Made by a program: the position numbers and the translations under genes. 64,000 nt of DNA from Oceanicola sp. (lineage in GTDB: Bacteria; Pseudomonadota; Alphaproteobacteria; Rhodobacterales; Rhodobacteraceae). Position 1 is the first letter of the stretch. Each line of letters starts with the position of its first letter. This document shows, one piece after another, positions 45,508 to 52,947 of the stretch. Location of the stretch: assembly GCA_017792405.1 (NCBI GenBank), contig CP051231.1, positions 2,674,062-2,738,061 on the forward strand. Reading direction: 5' to 3'. The notes under the pieces are model-generated. The model was given only the letters and a program-made list of their open reading frames with translations. It did not search any database and was not told the DNA's origin.

Positions 45508-45621
45508 TGCTTGCTTGGGACGTGCGTGCTTGCTTGGGACGTGCGTGCTTGCTTGGGACGTGCGTGCTTGCTTGGGACGTGCGTGCTTGCTTGGGACGTG
45601 CGTGCTTGCTTGGGACGTGTA
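45508..45621. repeat. 19-bp tandem repeat, six copies
   Basis: The unit TGCTTGCTTGGGACGTGCG is repeated head to tail from 45508. Five copies are identical and the sixth differs only in its last two bases. Because 19 is not a multiple of 3, all three frames cycle through the repeat, so a protein role is unlikely. There are no spacers, so it is not a CRISPR. Perfect copies suggest recent expansion (VNTR-like). Confidence 0.95.
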
Positions 45622-45754
45622 TACCATCAAACTCCTTCGATTGAAAGCAAGATTCCGTTAAACAGCGACGAACAAAAGCCTTTTTAGTGCGATGCGCCTC
45701 ACCACACGCTAGGTTGGATCGGCACCGCCATTCAGGCGACGAATGCGGCCGCTG

Positions 45755-45964
45755 TCACTCCAAACGTATTGCAAACATCATGAGACGCTCCGCCTCCCAC
45801 GCCTCTACGTCAGCTAGACGCCAGCGCGTCGTGCGGCCGCCAAGCTTGACGGCCTTGGGAAACTCACCCTGGCGCTTCCAGCGCCAGATGGAATCCGTGG
45901 ATACGCCAAGTCGCTCAGCGACCTGCTTGACGTTGAGAAACACGTTGGCGTTGTCGAGGGGCAT
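45755..45964 (-). CDS. AlpA-family HTH regulator / excisionase-like protein
   Basis: The 69-residue protein has the AlpA/MerR-like HTH: FLNVKQVAERLGVSTDSIWRWKRQGEFPKAVKLGGRTTRWRLADVEAWEAERL (about 10-60), with the RWK and WR signatures of AlpA proteins. The ATG at 45964 gives the usual AlpA length; the frame to 46048 adds a leader. AlpA-like proteins regulate excision or integrase genes of prophages and genomic islands. It lies 247 bp from the 3' end of a tRNA-Ser gene, a classic integration site. Confidence 0.85.
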   Translation of the reverse strand: MPLDNANVFLNVKQVAERLGVSTDSIWRWKRQGEFPKAVKLGGRTTRWRLADVEAWEAERLMMFAIRLE

Positions 45965-46210
45965 AATGGGTTCCGTTGATGAGTATCTGCCCGACCCAGC
46001 GGGATAGACCAAGGCGAGCGTTCTATCCGCATCTATAGCGATCGCCATGCCGCTTTGCGGGCAGTTTCATCAATCCCTTTGCTCACGAAATGTTACAACG
46101 CCCAAATATTGCGTGATCAACCATGACCCCGCGCAGTTGGCGGGAGGGTTGGTGGGAGACTTCGACGCGACCAGCCAAGCACCTGATTCAAAACAGAAAA
46201 AATAGAAAAA

Positions 46211-46300
46211 TGGCGGAGACGAAGGGATTCGAACCCTCGAGACGGTTTCCCGCCTACTCCCTTAGCAGGGGAGCGCCTTCGACCACTCGGCCACGTCTCC
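46211..46300 (-). tRNA. tRNA-Ser (anticodon GCU)
   Basis: On the minus strand the sequence folds into a complete type-II tRNA: acceptor stem GGAGACG/CGTCTCC, D-arm GCCGAGTGG, anticodon arm CTCCCCTGCTAAGGGAG with GCT in the loop, a long variable arm GGCGGGAAACCGTC and T-arm GAGGGTTCGAATCCCTT. Discriminator G and an encoded CCA end it at 46211. The long variable arm and GCU anticodon mark serine (AGC/AGU codons). The 3' end faces the gene-poor region, as for an integration site. Confidence 0.97.
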
Positions 46301-46349
46301 GCCGGCGGGTTTATCGGCCAAGGCTGCGGGGGGCAAGGGTGAAATCGCG

Positions 46350-47243
46350 CTACTTGATCGGCGGCACCGGCAGGCGGGCCTCGCCCTCCTGCAGGGCAAA
46401 GCGGTGGGTCAGCGAGAACCACTCGCCTGGAGCGTCTGCTTCGGGGTGCGGCCCCTCTTGCCGCTCCAGCTTGCCGATCAGCGCCTCGGTCACGCCGAAC
46501 TGCACATCCGAGGTCAGCCATTCGGTCTCATCCACATAGATCTGCGAGATCAGGGTCTTGAAGCCCTCCTTGAAGGCCAACACATGCACATGGGCGGGGC
46601 GCATCGGGTGGCGGCCCTGCGCCTCCAGCAGGCGGCCCACGGTGGTGTCGGTCGGGATCGGGTAGCCGATGGGCCGGACCGAGCGGAAGCGCACCATGCC
46701 ATCGGCCCCGGTGCGGAACTTGCCGCGCAGATTGTAAGGCGCCTGATCGGCGTCCTGGTTCTCGTAGAGCCCGACTGGCGAGGCATGCCAGACATCCACC
46801 TCCAGCCCCTCCACCGGCGCGCCCTCGGCATCGGTAAAGGCGAACTCGACGAACATCGCGGGCCCTGGCGTGCTGGAGCGCACGATCGAGGCGCCCTGCG
46901 CCGTTTCCGGGTGGTTCAGCCGCCAGAACGGGCCGAGCAGCGATTGCGTCGTCTCCGTCGTCCCGCCGTCGCCATTGTTCTGGAGGCAGACGAGGGACGA
47001 CACGCCGAGCGACCCGGCCATCAGCACGAACTCATTGTGGCTATCGGTGGTCTGATGGCCCATCGTGTTGAGCACCGCGGTGGCCGCCCGGAACTCCTCC
47101 TCCGTCAGCCCTGTCTCCCGCACAAAGCCGTGCAGATGCTGTACGAGGCTTTCCATGATCTCCCTGAGCCGCGGCTCCTTGGTCTGGGCCATCACCTCGA
47201 GCACGGCAGGCGTGAGGGCCTCGAGGTCACGAATGATCGGCAT
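46350..47243 (-). CDS. Intradiol ring-cleavage dioxygenase (catechol/hydroxyquinol 1,2-dioxygenase family)
   Basis: The 297-residue protein has an N-terminal helical dimerisation domain (about 1-95) and the catalytic beta domain with the Fe(III) ligands in GLYENQ (Tyr), IGYPIP (Tyr) and RPAHVHVLA (two His). It opens catechol-type rings between the hydroxyls. GGAGGAGACC precedes the ATG. Length and sequence resemble hydroxyquinol dioxygenases more than small catechol enzymes, but this was judged by eye. No other aromatic-pathway genes adjoin it. Its promoter has phased TGCAT repeats at 47338-47381. Confidence 0.93.
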   Translation of the reverse strand: MPIIRDLEALTPAVLEVMAQTKEPRLREIMESLVQHLHGFVRETGLTEEEFRAATAVLNTMGHQTTDSHNEFVLMAGSLGVSSLVCLQNNGDGGTTETTQSLLGPFWRLNHPETAQGASIVRSSTPGPAMFVEFAFTDAEGAPVEGLEVDVWHASPVGLYENQDADQAPYNLRGKFRTGADGMVRFRSVRPIGYPIPTDTTVGRLLEAQGRHPMRPAHVHVLAFKEGFKTLISQIYVDETEWLTSDVQFGVTEALIGKLERQEGPHPEADAPGEWFSLTHRFALQEGEARLPVPPIK

Positions 47244-47337
47244 GGGCGGTCTCCTCCGGTGCGGTTCGAGTGCGGGCCTCAGGCGGTCCGTTGCGCTGCA
47301 CGTTGCGTTAACTTAACCACGATCACCAGTATCGCGT

Positions 47338-47381
47338 ATGCATGGGATGTGCATCAGTTGTGCATCACTTGTGCATGTTGC
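47338..47381. repeat. Four helically phased 11-bp TGCAT repeats upstream of the dioxygenase
   Basis: ATGCATGGGAT, GTGCATCAGTT, GTGCATCACTT and GTGCATGTTGC follow each other without gaps. The shared TGCAT lies every 11 bp, about one helical turn, 95-138 bp upstream of the dioxygenase start. This suggests cooperative regulator binding on one DNA face. Confidence 0.55.
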
Positions 47382-47425
47382 AGATTTACGGTTAACGCCT
47401 GAAATCGTTCGGTTTTCACCGGAAA

Positions 47426-48400
47426 TTAAGCATCGGCCTCGCCAGACGCGGATTCCGCCATCACGCAGAGCAATTCGAACATCACCGACATCCCGAGGTA
47501 AGCCGTTGCGCCGCCCACGTCGAAGGGCGGAGAGACCTCGACCATGTCTGCGGCCACCACGTTGAGCCCGCGCAGGGCCCGCACCACCTGAAGCGCCTGA
47601 TAGCTGTTCGGCCCGCCCACCTCCGGCGTGCCGGTACCGGGGGCGAAAGCCGGGTCGATGAAGTCGATGTCATAGCTCACATAGGTCGGCCCCTCGCCGA
47701 CGATCTCGCGCGCCTCGGCCATCACGTCATCCACGCCCCGCGCATGGAACTCTTCGATCGGGATCAGGCGGATACCGACCGACTTGGCAAAATCCTTGTC
47801 CTCGCTGTCGTAGGCCGTGCCCCGGATGCCGATCTGCACCACCCGCTCGGGCTCCAGCAGCCCCTCCTCCACCGCCCGCCGGAACGGGGTTCCGTGGGTG
47901 TACATCGTGCCGCCGAAATAGGAGTGGTAGAGGTCGGTGTGGCTGTCGAAATGCACCATGCCAACCGGGTCATTCGCCGCCACGGCGCGGAGCACAGGCA
48001 AAGAGGTCAGGTGGTCGCCGCCTGCCGTCAGCGGGATCACCCCGGCGTCCAACACCTTGGAATAGAACGAGGTTATCCTGTCCATCGTATCGGCTATATC
48101 CGCCGGGTTGGGGGCGACATCCCCCAAATCGGCGCAGTTCACCAGCTCATAGGGCCGCACGCCCGTCGCCCCGTTCTCCGCCCGGATCATGGTAGAGGCA
48201 TCCCGCAACGAACGCGGCCCGTGGCGCGGCCCCGGCCGGTTGGTGGTGCCGGAGTCCCACGGCACCCCAATCAGCCCGATCTCGACCTCCGCGAGGCGCG
48301 GGTCATCCAGCGGAACGTGCGGCAACCGCATGAAGGTCGGAATGCCCGCAAAACGCGGCAGATCAAAGCCCGAAACGGGCTGGAAGAACGGGTTGGGCAT
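47426..48400 (-). CDS. Agmatinase/ureohydrolase family protein
   Basis: The 324-residue ureohydrolase has the binuclear Mn motifs GGDHLTS, FDSHTDLY and SYDIDFIDP, which hold the His and Asp ligands. Members cleave agmatine, guanidinobutyrate, guanidinopropionate or arginine to urea plus amine. DSH instead of the commoner DAH at the central motif and the N-terminal FMRLPH segment fit the agmatinase/guanidino-acid hydrolase branch. Substrate cannot be fixed. The gap of 182 bp to the dioxygenase holds that gene's promoter, so it is probably transcribed separately. Confidence 0.9.
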   Translation of the reverse strand: MPNPFFQPVSGFDLPRFAGIPTFMRLPHVPLDDPRLAEVEIGLIGVPWDSGTTNRPGPRHGPRSLRDASTMIRAENGATGVRPYELVNCADLGDVAPNPADIADTMDRITSFYSKVLDAGVIPLTAGGDHLTSLPVLRAVAANDPVGMVHFDSHTDLYHSYFGGTMYTHGTPFRRAVEEGLLEPERVVQIGIRGTAYDSEDKDFAKSVGIRLIPIEEFHARGVDDVMAEAREIVGEGPTYVSYDIDFIDPAFAPGTGTPEVGGPNSYQALQVVRALRGLNVVAADMVEVSPPFDVGGATAYLGMSVMFELLCVMAESASGEADA

Positions 48401-48500
48401 GGTGGGGCTCCCTCGCTGAATCTCCCGCCAACTGTGGCGAGGTTTCGCAAGGGCTTGAACCCCAAATCACCACCTGCCCGTCAGCAGGTGACCGCAGCCA

Positions 48501-48851
48501 TCATTCCGCGTCGATCAGCAAGCACTTGTAGCGCTTCTCGGTCTCTTCCACGGTCGCCTCCGCCTCGGAGTTGATCCGCCGCGAAATCTGGGCGCTGGTG
48601 GCCGTTCCGTTGACGATGTGGTTCGCCGCCCAGTCCGCCACCTTGCCGAGCCGCGCCTCCGTGTAGCCATGTGCCTTGGCCGCCCGCCCCTTGGCATCCG
48701 CCCCCGGCGCGCAGAGATACACACTCCGCTCACCCTCGCTGTTCTGAAAGGCAAAGCGCTCGCGGTCCGGGAAAGCGGTGTTCACGACGGCATCGGTCGA
48801 ACAGGCCGAGAGCAGCGCGGCGGCAGTGAGCAGCGGGAGGAAACGGGTCAT
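48501..48851 (-). CDS. Small lipoprotein of unknown function
   Basis: The 116-residue protein has a lipoprotein signal (FLPLLTAAALLSAC, lipobox LSAC) and a soluble remainder rich in charged residues, ending in KYKCLLIDAE-like RYKCLLIDAE. The ATG at 48851 follows GAAGGA; the frame opens at a TTG at 48857. It is presumably anchored in the outer or inner membrane. No domain is recognised. Confidence 0.8.
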   Translation of the reverse strand: MTRFLPLLTAAALLSACSTDAVVNTAFPDRERFAFQNSEGERSVYLCAPGADAKGRAAKAHGYTEARLGKVADWAANHIVNGTATSAQISRRINSEAEATVEETEKRYKCLLIDAE

Positions 48852-48916
48852 CAACAAGGGTCCTTCGGTTCAGTCATGTGACTGCCCTAGGCGGCGATGC
48901 CCCACGGCAGCTCCGG

Positions 48917-50014
48917 TCAGCCGGAATGGAGAAAATGCAGCACGTCGCCGTCCTGCACAACATAGGCTTTGCCCTCGGCGCGCATCTTGCCCGCCTCCTT
49001 AGCGCCCTGTTCACCATTTCCGGCTATGTAGTCAGCGTAGGCGATCGTCTCGGCCCGGATGAACCCTTTTTCGAAGTCGCCGTGGATCACTCCCGCCGCA
49101 CGCGGGGCAGAGGTACCCTCCGGGATCGTCCAGGCGCGGGCCTCCTTGGGACCAACCGTAAAATAGGTTTGCAGGTGCAGCAGCTCGTAACCCGCCTTGA
49201 TCAGCCGCGACAGGCCGGCTTCTTTCAGGCCCAGTTCCTCGAGGAACATCTCGGCCTCTTCGGCATCGAGCTGGCTAATCTCTTCTTCGATCTTCGCAGA
49301 GATCACCACCGCAGCAGCGCCCTGTTCGGCGGCCATCTTCGCCACTGCCTCGGAATGCGCGTTGCCAGTGGCCGCCTCATCCTCGGCCACGTTGCACACG
49401 TAGAGGATCGGCTTGGTGGTGAGCAGCTGAAGCTGCCGCCATGCGCGTGCATCCTCCTCGTAAACCTCAACCGAGCGGGCCGGTTTGCCGTCTTCCAGCG
49501 CCGCCTGGGCTTCGGCCAGCAGACGATCCTGCTGGGCGGCTTCCTTGTCATTGCCCTTGAGCTTGCGCACCAGACCGGCGCGGCGCTTCTCGATGCTCTC
49601 GAGGTCGGCCAGCATCAACTCGGTCTCGATTGTCTCGGCATCGGCCACCGGGTCCACCCGGCCTTCGACGTGGGTCACATCGCCATCCTCAAAGCAGCGC
49701 AGCACATGGGCCACCGCATCGCACTCGCGGATGTTGGCCAAAAACTGGTTGCCCAGCCCTTCGCCCTTGCTGGCGCCCTTCACCAGCCCGGCGATATCCA
49801 CAAAGGTCATCCGCGTCGGGATGATCTGCTTGGAGCTCGCAATTGCGGCGAGTTTGTCCAGCCGCTCATCCGGCACCGCCACTTCGCCCACGTTGGGCTC
49901 GATGGTGCAGAACGGAAAGTTCGCCGCCTGCGCCGCCGCCGTGCGGGTGAGCGCGTTGAAGAGCGTCGATTTGCCCACGTTGGGCAGCCCCACGATGCCG
50001 GTCTTGAAGCCCAT
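48917..50014 (-). CDS. ychF: Redox-regulated ATPase / GTPase YchF (Obg family)
   Basis: The 365-residue protein is full-length YchF: P-loop GLPNVGKST at the start, [12 protein letters not shown] switch, [25 protein letters not shown] (G3), a central coiled domain, and a C-terminal TGS domain with [29 protein letters not shown]. YchF is a universally conserved ATPase that binds ribosomes and takes part in stress responses. It is divergent from the plus-strand gene at 50157. Confidence 0.97.
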   Translation of the reverse strand: MGFKTGIVGLPNVGKSTLFNALTRTAAAQAANFPFCTIEPNVGEVAVPDERLDKLAAIASSKQIIPTRMTFVDIAGLVKGASKGEGLGNQFLANIRECDAVAHVLRCFEDGDVTHVEGRVDPVADAETIETELMLADLESIEKRRAGLVRKLKGNDKEAAQQDRLLAEAQAALEDGKPARSVEVYEEDARAWRQLQLLTTKPILYVCNVAEDEAATGNAHSEAVAKMAAEQGAAAVVISAKIEEEISQLDAEEAEMFLEELGLKEAGLSRLIKAGYELLHLQTYFTVGPKEARAWTIPEGTSAPRAAGVIHGDFEKGFIRAETIAYADYIAGNGEQGAKEAGKMRAEGKAYVVQDGDVLHFLHSG

Positions 50015-50156
50015 TGCCTTGCCTCCGATTGTCCGAGCCGCCTTCTACGGCGGGCCGCGCGGGAGGGCAATGCCCGCTTGCCGCTTGCGCCCGCGGCCCT
50101 GCGGCTTAGAACGGGTGAAGCCGTCCCCAAGCCCAAGCAAGGCCAAGACCGTCCAC

Positions 50157-50531
50157 ATGCTTCGCCCGATCCTCGCCCTCTCCCTGCTGGCCGCTGCGCC
50201 CGCCGCCGCGCAACAGGACGAAACCTTCTTCTTCCTGCTCACCGCGCCGCAGCTGACCTGCCTGCGCGACAATGCAGAGACCTACGCGCCTGCCGAGGGC
50301 CAGACCGCCTTTGTCACGCTGGCCGACTGTGGCAATGGCAGCCCCACCCCGGCGCCGGACGCGGCGCAGTTTTCCACGCCCGACATTTCGCTCTTCGACG
50401 GCACGGAAGCGCCCGATGCGGTGGTCGCGCTCTCGGCGCAGGATTTTGCCTGCCTCGCCAAGCTGGAGATCCCGCAAGAGGCGGGGCTGCTCGCCTTCTA
50501 CCCGGAGCGTTGCAATGTCGAACCCCGCTGA
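50157..50531 (+). CDS. Small exported protein of unknown function
   Basis: The 124-residue product has a signal peptide ([19 protein letters not shown]) and a periplasmic part with three cysteines (LTCLRDN, LADCGNG, FACLAK, plus a C-terminal RCNVE), suggesting disulfides. The frame opens far upstream, but the ATG at 50157 starts the signal. It overlaps the next gene by 17 bp. No family is recognised; it may work with the downstream membrane protein. Confidence 0.7.
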   Translation: MLRPILALSLLAAAPAAAQQDETFFFLLTAPQLTCLRDNAETYAPAEGQTAFVTLADCGNGSPTPAPDAAQFSTPDISLFDGTEAPDAVVALSAQDFACLAKLEIPQEAGLLAFYPERCNVEPR

Positions 50532-51117
50532 AGAGGCGGCCCCGCCCCGCTCGCGCATCCGCCGGTTCTTCAAGCCCGAGATGGATATCGACACGCTTGC
50601 TCATATCTTCACCCTCGTGGTGGCCGTGGCCGGTATGGCGAAATTCTTCTACGATCAGGATCAGGCCACCAAAGCCGAGAACCGCGAGCGGGCGATCACC
50701 TATATCAACGCCTACACCGAAGACCCGCTGCTCGGCACGCGGCAGTCGCTCTATGATTTCTGGGCCGGTCAGCCCGAACTGGTTGCCATGATGCGGGGCC
50801 AGCAGATGACCCCGCGCAACTACGCCGCCATGCTGCAAGCCTCGGTGTTCCGCACCGGCGCGGCCGAGCCGATCCGCGAGCCGCTTCTGGTGCTCGACAG
50901 TTTTTACAGCCAGGTCAGCTTCTGCGAGAGCGCGGGCCTCTGTGACACCGCCATCATCGACCGCTACTTCTGCGAACACGCCCGCCGCGACGCGCAGGCC
51001 TACGCGCCCTTCTTCGCGCATCTGCGCACCCAGAGCGGCGACACGCGGATCGGGGTTGAGCTGGCCAATTTTGCCGGGCGGTGCACCCCTACAGGCGCGG
51101 AGCCGCCCACAGGCTGA
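50515..51117 (+). CDS. Single-pass membrane protein of unknown function
   Basis: The 200-residue protein has one transmembrane helix (about 30-45; [17 protein letters not shown]) after a basic N-terminus, then a soluble helical domain with paired cysteines ([17 protein letters not shown]). GGAG lies 7 nt before the ATG. It overlaps the upstream exported-protein gene, so the two are coupled. Function unknown; family not recognised. Confidence 0.75.
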   Translation: MSNPAEEAAPPRSRIRRFFKPEMDIDTLAHIFTLVVAVAGMAKFFYDQDQATKAENRERAITYINAYTEDPLLGTRQSLYDFWAGQPELVAMMRGQQMTPRNYAAMLQASVFRTGAAEPIREPLLVLDSFYSQVSFCESAGLCDTAIIDRYFCEHARRDAQAYAPFFAHLRTQSGDTRIGVELANFAGRCTPTGAEPPTG

Positions 51118-51162
51118 CACGGGATCGCATCAGGGTTGACCCTCCGTTGCTCGCTCATTTAT

Positions 51163-51174
51163 GTTGATATCAAC
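51163..51174. promoter_or_regulatory. Perfect palindrome overlapping the VOC-gene promoter
   Basis: GTTGATATCAAC is fully self-complementary and sits just after a plausible -35 (TTGACC, 51136-51141) and -10 (TATGTT, 51160-51165), 19 bp before the gene start. This placement fits a repressor site, for example of ArsR type; no such gene adjoins. Confidence 0.45.
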
Positions 51175-51192
51175 TCACAAAGGAGACCCGAC

Positions 51193-51612
51193 ATGGAAGC
51201 CACCCCCTATCTCTTCTTCAAAGGCACCTGCCGAGAAGCCTTTGAAACCTATGCAAAAGTCTTCGGCTCCCCCGCCCCGGACCTGATGACCTACGCAAAC
51301 CTGCCCGAAGCGGACAAGGCCCAGATGCCCGACATCCCAGCCGACGCGGTGATGCACGGCAGCATGAAAATCGGCGAAAGCCTCGTCTACGGGTCCGACG
51401 ACATGATGGGCGAATTCATCCCAATGGCCGGCTGCTCCATGGCCGCAACCCTCCCCGACGAGGTCGCAACCCGCGCGGCATTCGAGACCCTCGCCGAAGG
51501 CGGCGAAGTGCGCATGCCGCTGATGCCCATGTTCTGGACCCCGCTCTTCGGCACTCTGACCGACCGCTTCGGCATCCGCTGGATGGTCATGGCCGCGGGT
51601 GAACAAGGCTGA
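51193..51612 (+). CDS. VOC-superfamily (PhnB-like) protein
   Basis: The 139-residue protein matches the PhnB/glyoxalase-like group: PYLFFKGTCREAFETYAKVFG at the start, MHGSMKIGESLVYGSD in the middle and TPLFGTLTDRFGIRWMVM at the end. AAAGGAGACC lies 4-5 nt before the ATG. Most members have no known reaction despite the name. It is probably monocistronic, with its own promoter and palindrome. Confidence 0.9.
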   Translation: MEATPYLFFKGTCREAFETYAKVFGSPAPDLMTYANLPEADKAQMPDIPADAVMHGSMKIGESLVYGSDDMMGEFIPMAGCSMAATLPDEVATRAAFETLAEGGEVRMPLMPMFWTPLFGTLTDRFGIRWMVMAAGEQG

Positions 51613-51702
51613 TCTTTCCCGCCGGGGCGGGCGGCCCACCTGCCCCGGCTATGTCTTTCTGCATTGCCCTCCCGACCCTGTGACTGGCATGTTCCGCGAC
51701 AG

Positions 51703-51717
51703 GAACATATACAGAAC
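51703..51717. promoter_or_regulatory. LexA (SOS) box, alphaproteobacterial GAAC-N7-GAAC type
   Basis: GAAC-ATATACA-GAAC matches the alphaproteobacterial LexA consensus exactly. It ends 3 bp before the ATG of the radical SAM gene, so LexA would cover the start of the repair operon. Confidence 0.8.
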
Positions 51718-51720
51718 ATC

Positions 51721-52947
51721 ATGGTCAAACGCACGCTGCAAGACAAGCTGGCGATCCTCGCAGACGCCGCCAAATACGACGCCTCCTGCGCCTCCTCAGG
51801 CGGGGAGAAGCGCAATAGCAAGGATGGCATCGGCCTCGGCTCTTCCGGTGGCGCGGGCATCTGCCATGCCTACGCGCCCGACGGCCGCTGCATCTCGTTG
51901 CTGAAGATCCTGATGACGAACTTCTGTATCTACGATTGCGCCTACTGCGTGAACCGGGTCAGCAGCCGGGTGGAGCGAGCGCGGTTCTCGGTGGAGGAGG
52001 TCGTGCATCTCACCGTCGAGTTCTACCGCCGCAATTACATCGAGGGGCTGTTCCTGTCGTCCGGCATCATCAAGTCACCCGATGACACGATGGCCGACAT
52101 GGTCCGCATCGCTAGAACCCTGCGAGAGCAGGAGAATTTTCGTGGTTACATCCACCTCAAGACCATCCCCGATGCATCACCCGAGCTGCTCGACGAAGCT
52201 GGCAAATGGGCCGACCGGCTCTCGATCAACGTCGAACTGCCCACCGAGCAGGCCCTGACCTCGCTCGCACCTGAGAAATCCGCCCAGCAGATCCGCACCG
52301 CCATGGCCGGCGTCCGCGCCCGTCGGGAGGCCGCAAAGGAGCGAAGCTGGAAAGGCCGCCGCGGCCGCTTTGCGCCCGCTGGGCAAAGCACCCAGATGAT
52401 CGTGGGGGCTGATGCGGCGAAAGATAGTGACATCCTCGCCAACTCATCCACGCTCTACGCCAGCTACAAGCTGTCCCGCGTGTACTACTCCGCCTTCTCC
52501 CCCATCCCCGATGCCTCGAAGGCACTCCCGCTCATCCGCCCGCCGCTGCAACGCGAGCACCGGCTCTATCAGGCCGACTGGCTGATGCGGTTCTACGGCT
52601 TCGACGCGGGTGAAATTGCCCCCGCCTCCGGCATGCTCGACCTCGAGATCGACCCCAAACTCGCTTGGGCGCTGCAACACCGCGAGGCCTTTCCCGTCGA
52701 CATCAACCGCGCCTCCCGCGAGTCCCTGCTGCGAACACCCGGCCTCGGGACTACAAGCGTGAAGCGCATCCTCGCCGCTCGGCGGCACCGCACCCTGCGT
52801 TATGACGACCTCCTCAAGATCGGCTGCAACCTGAAGAACGCGAAGCCCTTCATCACCTGCCCCGGCTGGTCCCCCCGTGGGCTGACCGATGAAGCCAATC
52901 TGCGCGCCCGCTTCGCCCCGCCGCCCGAGCAACTATCACTTTTCTGA
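51721..52947 (+). CDS. Putative DNA repair radical SAM protein (UdgX partner family)
   Basis: The 408-residue protein has the radical-SAM cluster motif CIYDCAYC (Cys 69, 73, 76) within LMTNFCIYDCAYCVNR, a conserved start LAILADAAKYDASCASSG, and a C-terminal helix-hairpin-helix (INRASRESLLRTPGLGTTSVKRIL), which suggests DNA binding. This family is regularly paired with UdgX/DUF4130 proteins, as here. The ATG at 51721 begins the family start but has no ribosome site, so the mRNA may be leaderless. A SOS box directly upstream supports a damage-response role; the reaction is unknown. Confidence 0.92.
   Translation: MVKRTLQDKLAILADAAKYDASCASSGGEKRNSKDGIGLGSSGGAGICHAYAPDGRCISLLKILMTNFCIYDCAYCVNRVSSRVERARFSVEEVVHLTVEFYRRNYIEGLFLSSGIIKSPDDTMADMVRIARTLREQENFRGYIHLKTIPDASPELLDEAGKWADRLSINVELPTEQALTSLAPEKSAQQIRTAMAGVRARREAAKERSWKGRRGRFAPAGQSTQMIVGADAAKDSDILANSSTLYASYKLSRVYYSAFSPIPDASKALPLIRPPLQREHRLYQADWLMRFYGFDAGEIAPASGMLDLEIDPKLAWALQHREAFPVDINRASRESLLRTPGLGTTSVKRILAARRHRTLRYDDLLKIGCNLKNAKPFITCPGWSPRGLTDEANLRARFAPPPEQLSLF

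Noticed and set aside
45508..45621. CRISPR array
   Set aside because: The 19-bp units are directly adjacent with no spacers, and no cas genes are present.
45415..45630. Proteins made from the tandem repeat (frames open on both strands)
   Set aside because: The frames exist only because a 19-bp unit without stops cycles through all frames; there is no ribosome site or other support.
46123..46539. A frame running through tRNA-Ser
   Set aside because: It is translation of the tRNA complement and of antisense dioxygenase DNA, a common annotation artefact.
48878..50791. A 637-residue frame antisense to ychF
   Set aside because: YchF is certain on the other strand; the long frame results from high GC and few stop codons.
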